Both the position numbers and the translations under genes were made by a program. Source: Mucilaginibacter sp. PPCGB 2223 (GTDB lineage: Bacteria; Bacteroidota; Bacteroidia; Sphingobacteriales; Sphingobacteriaceae). From it: a DNA stretch of 64,000 nt. The DNA lies in assembly GCF_001705515.1 (NCBI RefSeq), contig NZ_MDJS01000002.1:496001-560000 (forward strand), in the 5' to 3' direction. Position 1 is the first letter of the stretch; the number at the start of each line of letters is the position of its first letter. Positions 42,659-50,424 of this stretch are shown in pieces. Below the pieces are notes generated by a model. That model was not told where the DNA came from and made no database searches. It saw only the letters and a program-made list of their open reading frames with translations.

Positions 42659-43534
42659 TCAAAACTGCCCTTTATACTCCTCCACAATCTCCTTCAGGAA
42701 AGCATAAAACGGTTTGGCGAATTCTTTCCGGCGTAAGGCAAACTCCACGTTGGTTTTCAAAAAGTCGAGCTTGTTGCCGATATCATAACGCTTGCCCTCG
42801 ATGGTATGGGCGTACATGCTTTCGCTTTTCAGCAGGTTCACCATAGCATCTGTCAATTGCACTTCGTTGTTTTTGCCCGGAGGGGTATTCTCAAGCGCGC
42901 GGTATATTTCGGGCGTCAATACATACCGCCCGGCAATGGCCAGGTTTGATGGCGCTTTATCAGTGGCCGGTTTTTCGATGAGCGTATTCAGGTTCATCAG
43001 CGTATCCGAAAGCATTTCGCCGCCCACAATGCCATAACGCGATACCTTATCGTGCGGTACGGTTTCCACAGCGATCACGGTGCTTTGGTACTGCTCATAA
43101 ATATCGATCAATTGCTGAGTTACCGGGATAGCCGAGTTGATAATGGTATCGCCCAAAAGCACTGCGAATGGCTGGTTGCCGGTATGGTGGCGCGCGTAGT
43201 AAATGGCATCGCCCAGTCCGTTGATTTCCTTTTGGCGGATGAAGTGGATGTTGGCCATATCCGAAAGGTGCATGATCTCGTCGTACATCTTATCTTCCTT
43301 TTCCAAAAGGCGCTCTTCGAGTTCGGGGTGACGGTCGAAATGATCTTCGATGGAGCGTTTGCCTTTGCCCGAGATGATCAGGATATCTTCGATACCCGAA
43401 TCAACAGCTTCCTGCACCACGTATTGTATGGTCGGGGTGTCAATAATAGGGAGCATCTCTTTTGGCGATGCTTTGGTGGCGGGTAAAAACCTGGTTCCTA
43501 AACCTGCTGCCGGGATCACTGCTTTCTTTACCAT
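42659..43534 (-). CDS. galU: UTP--glucose-1-phosphate uridylyltransferase
   Basis: A 291-residue nucleotidyltransferase that makes UDP-glucose from UTP and glucose 1-phosphate. Motifs: the nucleotide-binding KKAVIPAAGLGTRFLP at the start, KEMLPIIDTPTIQYVVQEAV, PFAVLLGDTI in the middle, LIEKPATDKAPSNLAIAGRY and GKRYDIGNKLDFLKTNVE near the end. All are typical of bacterial GalU. It lies 1 bp downstream of the glucuronokinase-like gene and is almost certainly translationally coupled to it. In plants a broad-specificity UDP-sugar pyrophosphorylase follows glucuronokinase, so this GalU may also use glucuronate 1-phosphate; that is an inference. Confidence 0.95.
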   Translation of the reverse strand: MVKKAVIPAAGLGTRFLPATKASPKEMLPIIDTPTIQYVVQEAVDSGIEDILIISGKGKRSIEDHFDRHPELEERLLEKEDKMYDEIMHLSDMANIHFIRQKEINGLGDAIYYARHHTGNQPFAVLLGDTIINSAIPVTQQLIDIYEQYQSTVIAVETVPHDKVSRYGIVGGEMLSDTLMNLNTLIEKPATDKAPSNLAIAGRYVLTPEIYRALENTPPGKNNEVQLTDAMVNLLKSESMYAHTIEGKRYDIGNKLDFLKTNVEFALRRKEFAKPFYAFLKEIVEEYKGQF

Positions 43535-43535
43535 A

Positions 43536-44531
43536 TTAAATCATATAAGGTTTTATAACGCGTGCATTTATTTTTTTTAAACTGTAGATTAATTTTTTGA
43601 GCATCTCTTCATCCTGGTAAGTACCGATGATGGCGCCGCCCGAGCCGGTGAACGATGCTGTAGCGCCGCAGCCGCGTGCGGTATTGATAAGCTGCATATT
43701 GCTTTCGCTGATGGTCATAATCTTACAGCGGTTATCAAAGTTGGCGTTGATCAGTTCGCCCAGCAGGCCATAATCTTTATTTTTAATGGCGATGGCGCCT
43801 TCATCGGCCAAGTTGGCGATAGTAGTAAGCGTATCGATGGTGTGTTTATCGCCTTTATCGTATTTGGCGCGTATCTCGTTCAGTACCTTGCCCGAAACTT
43901 TACTCAGGTTGGTTTTATAGGCCATGTAAAGTTTAGGTAATAAAGTAGGGTCGATAGGTGTGTAAACCCCGTAACCGTGCTTTTCCATCTGTGCCTTGTT
44001 AAAATCCATATGCACGCAGCCTTCGTAACATTGTATCACCCTGTCCTGCAAGCCTGCGTTGATGCCCATTTCCTGGGCTTCGGCGGCTAAAGCAATATTG
44101 GCCAGTAAATGCAGGGGGATATCCACTTTATAAAACTGCATTAAAGCCTTTAATGTGGCAATGATGATCGCGCTTGAGCCGGCCAGGCCAACCTGCCGGG
44201 GGATGGTAGAACGATAACGGATAGTGAAGTTTTTATTGGCTAAACGGATGCTGTTCTCATCGCAATAGTCGCAAAACTTTTTGATGGCCGCTTTGATGAT
44301 CGGTATGCCGCCGTTATAACCTATCGAGCCGACAGTTTCCTTTAAATGGTAAATATTACGGAACGAGTTGGCGTCGGCTTCCTGCTGCTCGATCACCAGT
44401 TCGGGCGATTGGTACAACAGGATATGGGCGCCAAAATTTTTGATGCTTAAACTGATGGTTTTGCCGAAGTACCCGTCGCTGGGGTTGCCCAGCAAGCCGG
44501 CCCTTGCATAAGCGCGGGAATCAATGATCAT
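43536..44531 (-). CDS. GHMP kinase, glucuronokinase-like
   Basis: A 331-residue GHMP-family sugar kinase. The ATP-binding motif is in RQVGLAGSSAIIIATLKA (about 113-130) and the C-terminal motif in ATASFTGSGGAIIG. The N-terminus (AYARAGLLGNPSDGYFGKTI) and the GLQDRVIQCYEGCVHMDF segment strongly resemble plant glucuronokinase, which phosphorylates D-glucuronate at C1. The gene is directly followed by galU, which supports a salvage route to UDP-glucuronate for polysaccharide synthesis. Other GHMP sugar-1-kinases remain possible. Confidence 0.8.
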   Translation of the reverse strand: MIIDSRAYARAGLLGNPSDGYFGKTISLSIKNFGAHILLYQSPELVIEQQEADANSFRNIYHLKETVGSIGYNGGIPIIKAAIKKFCDYCDENSIRLANKNFTIRYRSTIPRQVGLAGSSAIIIATLKALMQFYKVDIPLHLLANIALAAEAQEMGINAGLQDRVIQCYEGCVHMDFNKAQMEKHGYGVYTPIDPTLLPKLYMAYKTNLSKVSGKVLNEIRAKYDKGDKHTIDTLTTIANLADEGAIAIKNKDYGLLGELINANFDNRCKIMTISESNMQLINTARGCGATASFTGSGGAIIGTYQDEEMLKKLIYSLKKINARVIKPYMI

Positions 44532-44716
44532 AATATTAAACTTGATTTGTGGCTAAAATGCGCATAAAAATCAAATATCCCGAATGCAGCGACATAAACT
44601 TTATATTTTTTTGGGAATATATTGTACTAAATTGGCAAATATTACCCCCTGTGTTTTTGATATAATATGGACTAAATATTAGCTATCTTTAGATATACCT
44701 AAATTGAAAACGAAAT

Positions 44717-46522
44717 ATGTCTTTATTAGACCTTACCACCCCGCCTGCGCAGGTCGAAACCCCGCAGGAAGTCAACAGGCAACAGGTTAACATTGTACCC
44801 GAAAACCCGTTTGGCGATATTGCGCTGGCCCTGTCGGGCGGCGGGTTCAGGGCGGCATCGTTCAGCCTTGGCGCCATATCGTATCTTAACCGGGCCTGGC
44901 TGGCCAACGAAGCCGATACCCTGCTGAACCATGTTACGTTTATTACCTCAACTTCGGGCGGCTCAATAACCAATGCGTTTTACAGCGCCGGTGTTTTTAA
45001 GCCGGGCTTTGTGTTCGGCGATTTTTATGCGGGTATGAAACGCTTTATGGAAGGCGAGGGCTTGCTGAACCGGGTGTTCGATATTTTAACCGACCCTAAG
45101 CGATGGAACGAAGTAGGTACGCAAACCGATGCCGCAACAGGCTGGACGCGTAAGGTGAAGAAAGAGCATAACCTGATCAATGCCTTCGCGAAAGCTTATG
45201 ATGAGATGCTGTTTACCAATGCGGAAGGCAAAAGCGAAACGCTGGATGTTTTTTTTGACCACAGCGCCAACCCGCATTTAAAAACCGTTTGCCTTAACGC
45301 AACAGAGTTGAATAACGGCATAGCTTTCCGCTTTCAGACCAATGGCTACGCCGATAGCATATTTACTGTCGGTAACTACTATCTCAACTTTAATAACGCC
45401 GACATTGCGCGGAAGCTGAAGTTGAGCGACCTGGTGGCGACATCATCCTGTTTCCCTTCGGGGTTTGAGCCGATGGTTTACCCGTACGATTATATGCATA
45501 AGGGTTTGAATAATGCAGATGAGATGTTTACGGCAATTAATTACAAAAACAATAACCCGCTTAAAACAGCCGAGATAACCAATAAGCCCTTTTGTATGAT
45601 GGATGGCGGCGTGGTTGATAACCAGGGTTTGGGCAGTATGATGATGGAAGATAATTACCGCGCGGGCCACCCGCCTAAAAAACCCTTTGATGTGATGATG
45701 GTGTGCGACGTAGGCAGTTACTTTATGGATCAGTTTGTAAACCCAAACGAGACGGACAGGTGGTATAAAAACTTCACGATCAATAAAGTGAACAATATCA
45801 TGAAGGTAATGTTAGTTGCGTTTATTGTAGCAATAGTGATGCTGTTTTTTGGATGTACCTGGCGAACGGTTGGATTGGGGATATTGGTATTGACCTTTAT
45901 ACCGGGCGTAATTTACCTGTACCTGCAGCGCATTTTTAAAGAACAGAAGCAGCAAATGGCCAAAACCAGCTTCGGCCGCACGCTGATCAAATACATCGGG
46001 TACTTTTTTAAGCTGCGGTTTACCTTGCTGCAGCAAATGCTGGCCTCGCGTGCGCAATCGATGTTGCTGCTTAACCTGAAGGTTTTTTTAGCACAGGAAA
46101 GGCGGCAGGCTTACAATAGCTTTTACACCATGCCCGCTTATAAGAACAGGGCGCTGTCGTGCTTTATTTACGAGTTTTCGAGCCAGCATAATGCGGTGCG
46201 TATTGATAACCTGGAAACGAGAGACAAAGCCTGGTGGCCGGCGGTATCGCATATTTTAAAGCCGAGTGCTGCCATGCAAAGCATCGCGACCGCGGCAACA
46301 GCCGTAGGGACTACCTTATGGTTTAACAGCGGCGCGCAAACCGACAGGGATAACGTTATTGCCTGCGGACAGTTTACCATGTGCTATAACCTGTTAAAGC
46401 GCATATACCGCCTGGAGGTTTTGGATGCCAAATGGAAAACGGATGTACAATTACAAGGCTTAAAAGCGCGCTTGCTGGAAGATTGGCAATTGTTTCAGGC
46501 AAATCCGGGGTTTATGGTGTGA
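44717..46522 (+). CDS. patatin-like phospholipase with internal membrane segment
   Basis: A 601-residue protein. The patatin domain fills about residues 33-345: the oxyanion loop SGGGFRAASFSLG, the nucleophile elbow TSTSGGS (Ser80) and the DGG dyad motif with Asp296 (MMDGGVVDNQG). The elbow reads SxSxG rather than the usual GxSxG. Two adjacent membrane helices (about 358-400: MLVAFIVAIVMLFFG, LGILVLTFIPGVIYLYL) follow, then a C-terminal region of about 200 residues without a known domain. It probably hydrolyses lipids at the membrane. It lies divergent from the glucuronokinase gene and has no partner genes. Confidence 0.87.
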   Translation: MSLLDLTTPPAQVETPQEVNRQQVNIVPENPFGDIALALSGGGFRAASFSLGAISYLNRAWLANEADTLLNHVTFITSTSGGSITNAFYSAGVFKPGFVFGDFYAGMKRFMEGEGLLNRVFDILTDPKRWNEVGTQTDAATGWTRKVKKEHNLINAFAKAYDEMLFTNAEGKSETLDVFFDHSANPHLKTVCLNATELNNGIAFRFQTNGYADSIFTVGNYYLNFNNADIARKLKLSDLVATSSCFPSGFEPMVYPYDYMHKGLNNADEMFTAINYKNNNPLKTAEITNKPFCMMDGGVVDNQGLGSMMMEDNYRAGHPPKKPFDVMMVCDVGSYFMDQFVNPNETDRWYKNFTINKVNNIMKVMLVAFIVAIVMLFFGCTWRTVGLGILVLTFIPGVIYLYLQRIFKEQKQQMAKTSFGRTLIKYIGYFFKLRFTLLQQMLASRAQSMLLLNLKVFLAQERRQAYNSFYTMPAYKNRALSCFIYEFSSQHNAVRIDNLETRDKAWWPAVSHILKPSAAMQSIATAATAVGTTLWFNSGAQTDRDNVIACGQFTMCYNLLKRIYRLEVLDAKWKTDVQLQGLKARLLEDWQLFQANPGFMV

Positions 46523-46523
46523 T

Positions 46524-46672
46524 AGTTCATTAGTCATTTGTTCATCAGTCATTGGTGTGTTGGTGGATAGTTCATGAAAAAGGATGGAAAAAATAAAAAG
46601 CACCTGTTGTTAAACAAGTGCTCTATATCAAATTTATCACTAATGAACCAGTGAACTAATGACTAATGGACT
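46524..46672. repeat. inverted repeat around the glyS terminator
   Basis: AGTTCATTAGTCATT (46524-46538) and AATGACTAATGGACT (46658-46672) are an inverted repeat with one mismatch. Related partial units (TCATCAGTCATT, TAATGAACCAGTG) lie beside them. The outer pair encloses the terminator hairpin and reaches into the glyS stop codon. Confidence 0.5.
46585..46622 (-). terminator. Rho-independent terminator for glyS
   Basis: On the minus strand AGCACTTGTT and AACAGGTGCT pair (one mismatch) around a 4-nt loop, then TTTTATTTTTT follows. It may also stop transcripts from the convergent patatin gene. Confidence 0.8.
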
Positions 46673-48149
46673 AAGCCAATACCTTTTTCCAGCTTACCAG
46701 GTCGCCGATGATCTTTTCTAACTGATCGGCAGGGACGCGTTCCTGGGCCATGGTATCGCGGTGGCGGATGGTAACGGTATTATCTTCCAATGATTGATGA
46801 TCGACGGTGATACAGATCGGGGTACCGATAGCATCCTGGCGACGGTAGCGTTTGCCGATGGCATCCTTCTCTTCGTATTGTACATGGAAGTCGAGCTTCA
46901 GCTTATCCATTATTTCGCGGGCTTTTTCGGGCAGGCCGTCTTTTTTGGTTAACGGGAATATGGCTGCCTTTACCGGTGCCAGTGCAGGCGGGAAACGTAA
47001 TACCACGCGGCTGTCTTCGCGTTCTTCGGTGCTCAGGTCTTCCTCGTCGTAAGCGTTCATCAGCGTAAGCAGGAACATACGGTCCAAACCTATCGAGGTT
47101 TCGATAACGTAAGGGATATAGTTGCCATAAGGTTTACCATCCGGGCCAAGCTCCGGATCGAAATACTGCATTTTTTTGCCGGAGTATTGCTGGTGCTGGC
47201 TCAGGTCGAAATCGGTACGGCTGTGGATACCTTCCACCTCTTTAAAGCCGAATGGGAACTCGTATTCGATATCAACGGCTGCATTGGCATAATGCGCCAG
47301 CTTGGTATGATCGTGGTAGCGGTATTTTGCCGGGTCGGTGCCCAGGCCGAGGTGCCATTTCAGGCGCACTTCCTTCCAGTATTTGTACCATTCCATTTCG
47401 GTGCCGGGGCGCACGAAGAACTGCATCTCCATCTGCTCAAACTCGCGCATGCGGATGATGAACTGGCGGGCGATCACCTCGTTACGGAAAGCTTTGCCGA
47501 TCTGTGCGATACCGAAAGGGATCTTCATCCTGCCCGATTTCTGCACATTGAGGAAGTTTACAAAAATACCCTGGGCGGTTTCGGGGCGCAGGTATATCGT
47601 GTCCGATTCATCGGCCACGGCGCCTACCTGGGTGCTGAACATCAGGTTAAACTGGCGCACATCCGTCCAGTTACCGGTTTTTGAGATCGGGCAAATGATC
47701 TTAGCGTCGATGATGATCTCTTTGAGGCGTTGCAGGTCTTCGTTTTTTAAAGCTGCGTCCATGTCGGCCTGTAAAACTTCAGCCTCGTCGGTTTTGCCTT
47801 CGGCGTCGAGCTGGGCAATCTTATCTTCGATGAGCTGATCGGCACGGTAACGTTTTTTCGAATCTTTGTTATCGATCATCGGGTCGCTAAAACCGTCAAC
47901 GTGGCCGCTGGCTTTCCATATTTTGGGGTGCATAAATATGGCGCTGTCGATACCAACGATGTTCTCGTGCATTTGCACCATGCCTTTCCACCAGTAGGTT
48001 TTGATGTTGTTCTTCAATTCGGCGCCGTTTTGGCCGTAATCGTAAACAGCACTTAAACCGTCATATATCTCGCTTGACGGGAAAACAAAACCATACTCCT
48101 TGGCATGGGAGATCACATTTTTAAACAGTTCGTCGGTATTTTTGCTCAT
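46671..48149 (-). CDS. glyS: glycyl-tRNA synthetase, class II, single-chain dimeric type
   Basis: A 492-residue enzyme that charges tRNA-Gly. Motifs of the alpha2-type GlyRS are present: the N-terminal RAYEFVFPSSEIYDGL-like opening (here KEYGFVFPSSEIYDGLSAVY), motif 2 in FRNEVIARQFIIRMREFEQM, the glycine-recognition stretch GYEFPFGFKEVEGIHSRTD-like (DIEYEFPFGFKEVEGIHSRT) and motif 3 in ETSIGLDRMFLLTL. The anticodon-binding domain occupies the last 110 residues. This is the eukaryote/archaeon-like form also used by Bacteroidota. A -7 promoter box stands 7 nt before the ATG. Confidence 0.96.
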   Translation of the reverse strand: MSKNTDELFKNVISHAKEYGFVFPSSEIYDGLSAVYDYGQNGAELKNNIKTYWWKGMVQMHENIVGIDSAIFMHPKIWKASGHVDGFSDPMIDNKDSKKRYRADQLIEDKIAQLDAEGKTDEAEVLQADMDAALKNEDLQRLKEIIIDAKIICPISKTGNWTDVRQFNLMFSTQVGAVADESDTIYLRPETAQGIFVNFLNVQKSGRMKIPFGIAQIGKAFRNEVIARQFIIRMREFEQMEMQFFVRPGTEMEWYKYWKEVRLKWHLGLGTDPAKYRYHDHTKLAHYANAAVDIEYEFPFGFKEVEGIHSRTDFDLSQHQQYSGKKMQYFDPELGPDGKPYGNYIPYVIETSIGLDRMFLLTLMNAYDEEDLSTEEREDSRVVLRFPPALAPVKAAIFPLTKKDGLPEKAREIMDKLKLDFHVQYEEKDAIGKRYRRQDAIGTPICITVDHQSLEDNTVTIRHRDTMAQERVPADQLEKIIGDLVSWKKVLA

Positions 48150-48156
48150 AACAGGG

Positions 48157-48164
48157 CAAAGATA
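48157..48164 (-). promoter_or_regulatory. TAnnTTTG -7 box for glyS
   Basis: TATCTTTG on the minus strand matches the -7 consensus exactly and ends 7 nt before the glyS ATG, so the leader would be very short. Confidence 0.45.
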
Positions 48165-48335
48165 GTTTTTTTGGTAAATGTGCAGATAGTTGAAAGGTTG
48201 AAATGTTAGAAGGTTTTAATGTTTGAAATGTGGAATTGTCTCTGTGCGCTTTGTGGTTAATGTGTTTTACCACAAAGCTCACAGAGATTTGATGCACGGA
48301 GATGCGCAGAGAACTCTCCAGAGCGAAAAAGGCTT

Positions 48336-48470
48336 GGGCGTTGCCTGCGGGCGGGCTATCCCTGCCCGTCCGGCAGGCGCTCATACTCCTGCAGGCATTA
48401 GCCGCGAGACCGGTATCCCTGTCTGCCGACAGGCAGGCGCTCTTATCCCTAACGCGGATTGGGGTGCGCA
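48336..48470. repeat. dispersed GC-rich repeat, family B, copy 1
   Basis: Begins GGGCGTTGCCTGCGG and ends near TCCCTAACGCGGATTGGGG. The interior has palindromic blocks such as CTGCCGACAGGCAGGCGCT. It is very similar to the copy at 54161-54290, and its two ends are joined in a short copy at 49993-50025. Confidence 0.75.
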
Positions 48471-48502
48471 ATAAATTTCTGTTCGTGTTATATAACTTCT
48501 GC

Positions 48503-48510
48503 TATTTTTG
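48503..48510 (+). promoter_or_regulatory. TAnnTTTG -7 box upstream of gldA
   Basis: TATTTTTG matches the -7 consensus, 71 nt before the gldA ATG, giving a leader of roughly 65 nt. No strong -33 box is seen. Confidence 0.42.
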
Positions 48511-48581
48511 CGTTACAAATAATTCAAATTGAATATTTTTTTAATCCAAACGTTTCATTTTGAAGTAAAAATTATCCACTA

Positions 48582-49301
48582 ATGAGCATTTCGGTAAACG
48601 GTTTAACCAAAATTTACGGTTCGCAAAAGGCGGTCAACGGTATTAGCTTTACCGCCAAACCGGGCCGCGTGCTGGGCTTTTTGGGGCCGAACGGGGCGGG
48701 TAAATCAACTACCATGAAAATGCTCACGGGGTTTATCCCGCAAACATCGGGCAATGCTTCGGTGGCGGGCTTTGATATTACCGGGCAATCGCTGGAAGTT
48801 AGGAAGAGCGTGGGCTATCTGCCCGAAACCAACCCGCAATACCTGGATATGTATGTCAAGGAATCGCTTGCGTTTATTGCCGATGTGCACCGGGTGCCTG
48901 ATGCAAAAAAGCGGATTGAAGAAGTGATAGAGCAAACGGGTTTAACCCCCGAGCAGCATAAAAAGATCGGGCAGCTAAGCAAAGGTTACCGGCAGCGTGT
49001 GGGTTTGGCGCAGGCCATCATCCACGACCCGCAGGTGCTGATACTGGATGAGCCGACCTCGGGGCTTGACCCTAATCAACTGGTGGGTATACGGCAACTG
49101 ATACGCGAATTAGGCAAAACCAAAACCATTATTTTATCGACGCATATTATGCAGGAGGTTGAAGCGGTTTGCGATGATGTGGTGATCATCAGCAAAGGGA
49201 ATATCGTGGCCGATGATACGCTTGCCGGGCTGCGCGAAAAGCATCAGGGCAAGAGTTTGGAAAGTATTTTTATTGAGCTGACAAGCCCCCTAACCCCCTG
49301 A
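48582..49301 (+). CDS. gldA: ABC transporter ATP-binding protein GldA
   Basis: A 239-residue ABC ATPase: Walker A GPNGAGKST (about 34-42), signature LSKGYRQRVGLAQ (about 133-145), Walker B VLILDEPTSGLDP and the switch HIM. The N-terminal MSISVNGLTKIYGSQKAVNG is typical of GldA. In Bacteroidota GldA works with the membrane proteins GldF and GldG, whose genes lie 1.1 kb downstream, in an ABC system needed for gliding motility in some species. The last residues (TSPLTP) and the stop come from a CCCCCTAACCCCCTGAAGGG repeat-type sequence, so the C-terminus may have been altered by repeat insertion. Confidence 0.88.
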   Translation: MSISVNGLTKIYGSQKAVNGISFTAKPGRVLGFLGPNGAGKSTTMKMLTGFIPQTSGNASVAGFDITGQSLEVRKSVGYLPETNPQYLDMYVKESLAFIADVHRVPDAKKRIEEVIEQTGLTPEQHKKIGQLSKGYRQRVGLAQAIIHDPQVLILDEPTSGLDPNQLVGIRQLIRELGKTKTIILSTHIMQEVEAVCDDVVIISKGNIVADDTLAGLREKHQGKSLESIFIELTSPLTP

Positions 49302-49311
49302 AGGGGGAGCG
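49286..49311 (+). repeat. C/G-run hairpin at the gldA stop codon
   Basis: CCCCCTAACCCCCTGAAGGG with a following GG can fold as CCCCC-TGAA-GGGGG. The gldA stop TGA is the loop. The same type of C-run/G-run element is a frequent intergenic repeat in Bacteroidota (from memory) and a relative is seen at 54793-54809. Confidence 0.5.
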
Positions 49312-49367
49312 ATGTGCAGATGTGAAAATGTGCAGATGTGCAAATGATAGAGATGTTAAAAACTAAG

Positions 49368-49895
49368 ATGAAAAGATTATTAGTATGTATGTTAATGTTT
49401 GCGGCGATCAGTATTGCACACGCGCAGAGACGTGGCAGTGATGATAAGCAGTCGGCGTTTTTGGGGGCGGCGTTTGAGTTGGGTTTGCCATCTAACAGCC
49501 CGATATCGGTTGGGTATGGCGCTTCGCTGAAGGGTGAGGTTCCGTTTGCACAGTCGGTAGCGCTGACCTTGACTGCGGCTTATATGAGTTATAGTTACAA
49601 TGATTCGTTCATCAGCTTTGCCGGTACGCCACAGGTATTGCACCCGCAGTTTGCGCCGTTAAAAGCAGGAATACGTTTCCAGGCTGGGCCGGGCTTTTAT
49701 ACCGAGGCAGAGCTGGGCGAGGCGATCAGGCTGAACAATGGCTCGGGCGGTTTGTTTGATTACTCGGTGGGTTTGGGTTTTTTTGTGCCGGTCGACAGGA
49801 AGAGCGTGCTGGATATCGGCATCCGGTATGAGGCTTATTCGGAGACGCAATACCGGCAAACGGCGCTGAAAGTTGCGTACAGGTTTGGATGGTAA
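49368..49895 (+). CDS. outer-membrane beta-barrel protein of unknown function
   Basis: A 175-residue exported protein with a signal peptide ending near AHAQ. The mature part alternates hydrophobic and polar residues in the manner of a small 8-strand barrel (SVALTLTAAYMSYSYN, FAPLKAGIRFQAGPGFYTEA) and ends in aromatic TALKVAYRFGW, the usual outer-membrane insertion signal. The ATG for the signal peptide is chosen; the frame opens ten codons earlier. It lies between gldA and gldF, but nothing shows a role in gliding. Confidence 0.75.
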   Translation: MKRLLVCMLMFAAISIAHAQRRGSDDKQSAFLGAAFELGLPSNSPISVGYGASLKGEVPFAQSVALTLTAAYMSYSYNDSFISFAGTPQVLHPQFAPLKAGIRFQAGPGFYTEAELGEAIRLNNGSGGLFDYSVGLGFFVPVDRKSVLDIGIRYEAYSETQYRQTALKVAYRFGW

Positions 49896-49992
49896 TTGTT
49901 GGATTTGACCGGGAAATTGGGTATATTTATAGTTGAAGCAAGGAATAAAGACTTGAAAGGAGTTGAAAAATACCCATATTTACCCATGTGTT

Positions 49993-50025
49993 GCGTTAGG
50001 GATAGCCCGGCCGCAGGCAACGCCC
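49993..50025. repeat. dispersed GC-rich repeat, family B, short copy
   Basis: On the minus strand this reads GGGCGTTGCCTGCGGCCGGG then CTATCCCTAACGC. It joins the two ends found in the long copies at 48336 and 54161 and lacks their interior. Confidence 0.7.
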
Positions 50026-50237
50026 TGAATAGAATCAACAGTCAGGATGCAGGAATCAAGACAAAGAGATAAATTGAAAAATACCGACAAATATCACCCT
50101 GTTTTAAATAGAATCAAGAGCCAAGAAGCAAGAACCGGGCAATAGCGAGTTCATTCACACAAATTAAAAACAATTAGTAAGTGAATAATCAAGACGAAAA
50201 AATTGAAAATACCCATAAATACCCATGTCTACCATCA

Positions 50238-50332
50238 CGTCATTGCGAGGTACGAAGCAATCTCTATATTGGACAAGCGGACTTGCAAAGCCGCTCTGCA
50301 AGTCGGTGATTGCTTCGTGCCTCGCAATGACG
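50238..50332. repeat. dispersed palindromic repeat, family C (CGTCATTGCGAGG type)
   Basis: The arms are 25 nt long (50238-50262 and 50308-50332), starting CGTCATTGCGAGG and ending CCTCGCAATGACG, with one mismatch. A nested inverted repeat ACTTGCA/TGCAAGT lies inside. This is a widespread Bacteroidota intergenic repeat type, as I recall. Confidence 0.75.
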
Positions 50333-50424
50333 CTTTAAGAGGTTTAAAATACCCATAAATACCCATGTGTTTTGTTTTTTTGCACCACGACTTAATAACC
50401 CAGTAACCCAATAACCCAATTCCC

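Larger units (their letters stand above)
48150..48581. other. 432-bp repeat-rich spacer between glyS and gldA
   Basis: Divergent interval. It holds the glyS -7 box, a stretch of low-complexity repeats (GTTGAAAGGTTGAAATG), a GTTTTACCACAAAGCTCACA-like tract common in intergenic DNA, repeat family B copy 1, and the gldA -7 box. Open frames here are made by the repeats and look non-coding. Confidence 0.7.
49896..50424. other. 529-bp repeat-packed spacer between the barrel gene and gldF
   Basis: No gene is seen. The spacer holds three copies of an AAAATACCCATAAATACCCA unit (49967, 50206 and 50346, plus a degenerate one near 50075), a short copy of repeat family B, and a long imperfect palindrome of family C. 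Short open frames in this stretch come from the repeats. Confidence 0.8.

Noticed and set aside
46823..47838. Plus-strand open frames inside glyS (165-166 codons)
   Set aside because: They are opposite a well-conserved glycyl-tRNA synthetase with all class II motifs.
48121..48474. Open frames running through the glyS-gldA spacer and through 54145-54357
   Set aside because: They are created by the GC-rich family B repeats (Ala/Gly/Pro/Arg-rich translations that recur in both places) and carry no domain.
49960..50370. Regularly recurring AAATACCCAT units considered as a CRISPR array
   Set aside because: Only three to four copies, spaced by 140-240 bp and separated by other palindromic repeats; no uniform spacers and no cas genes.
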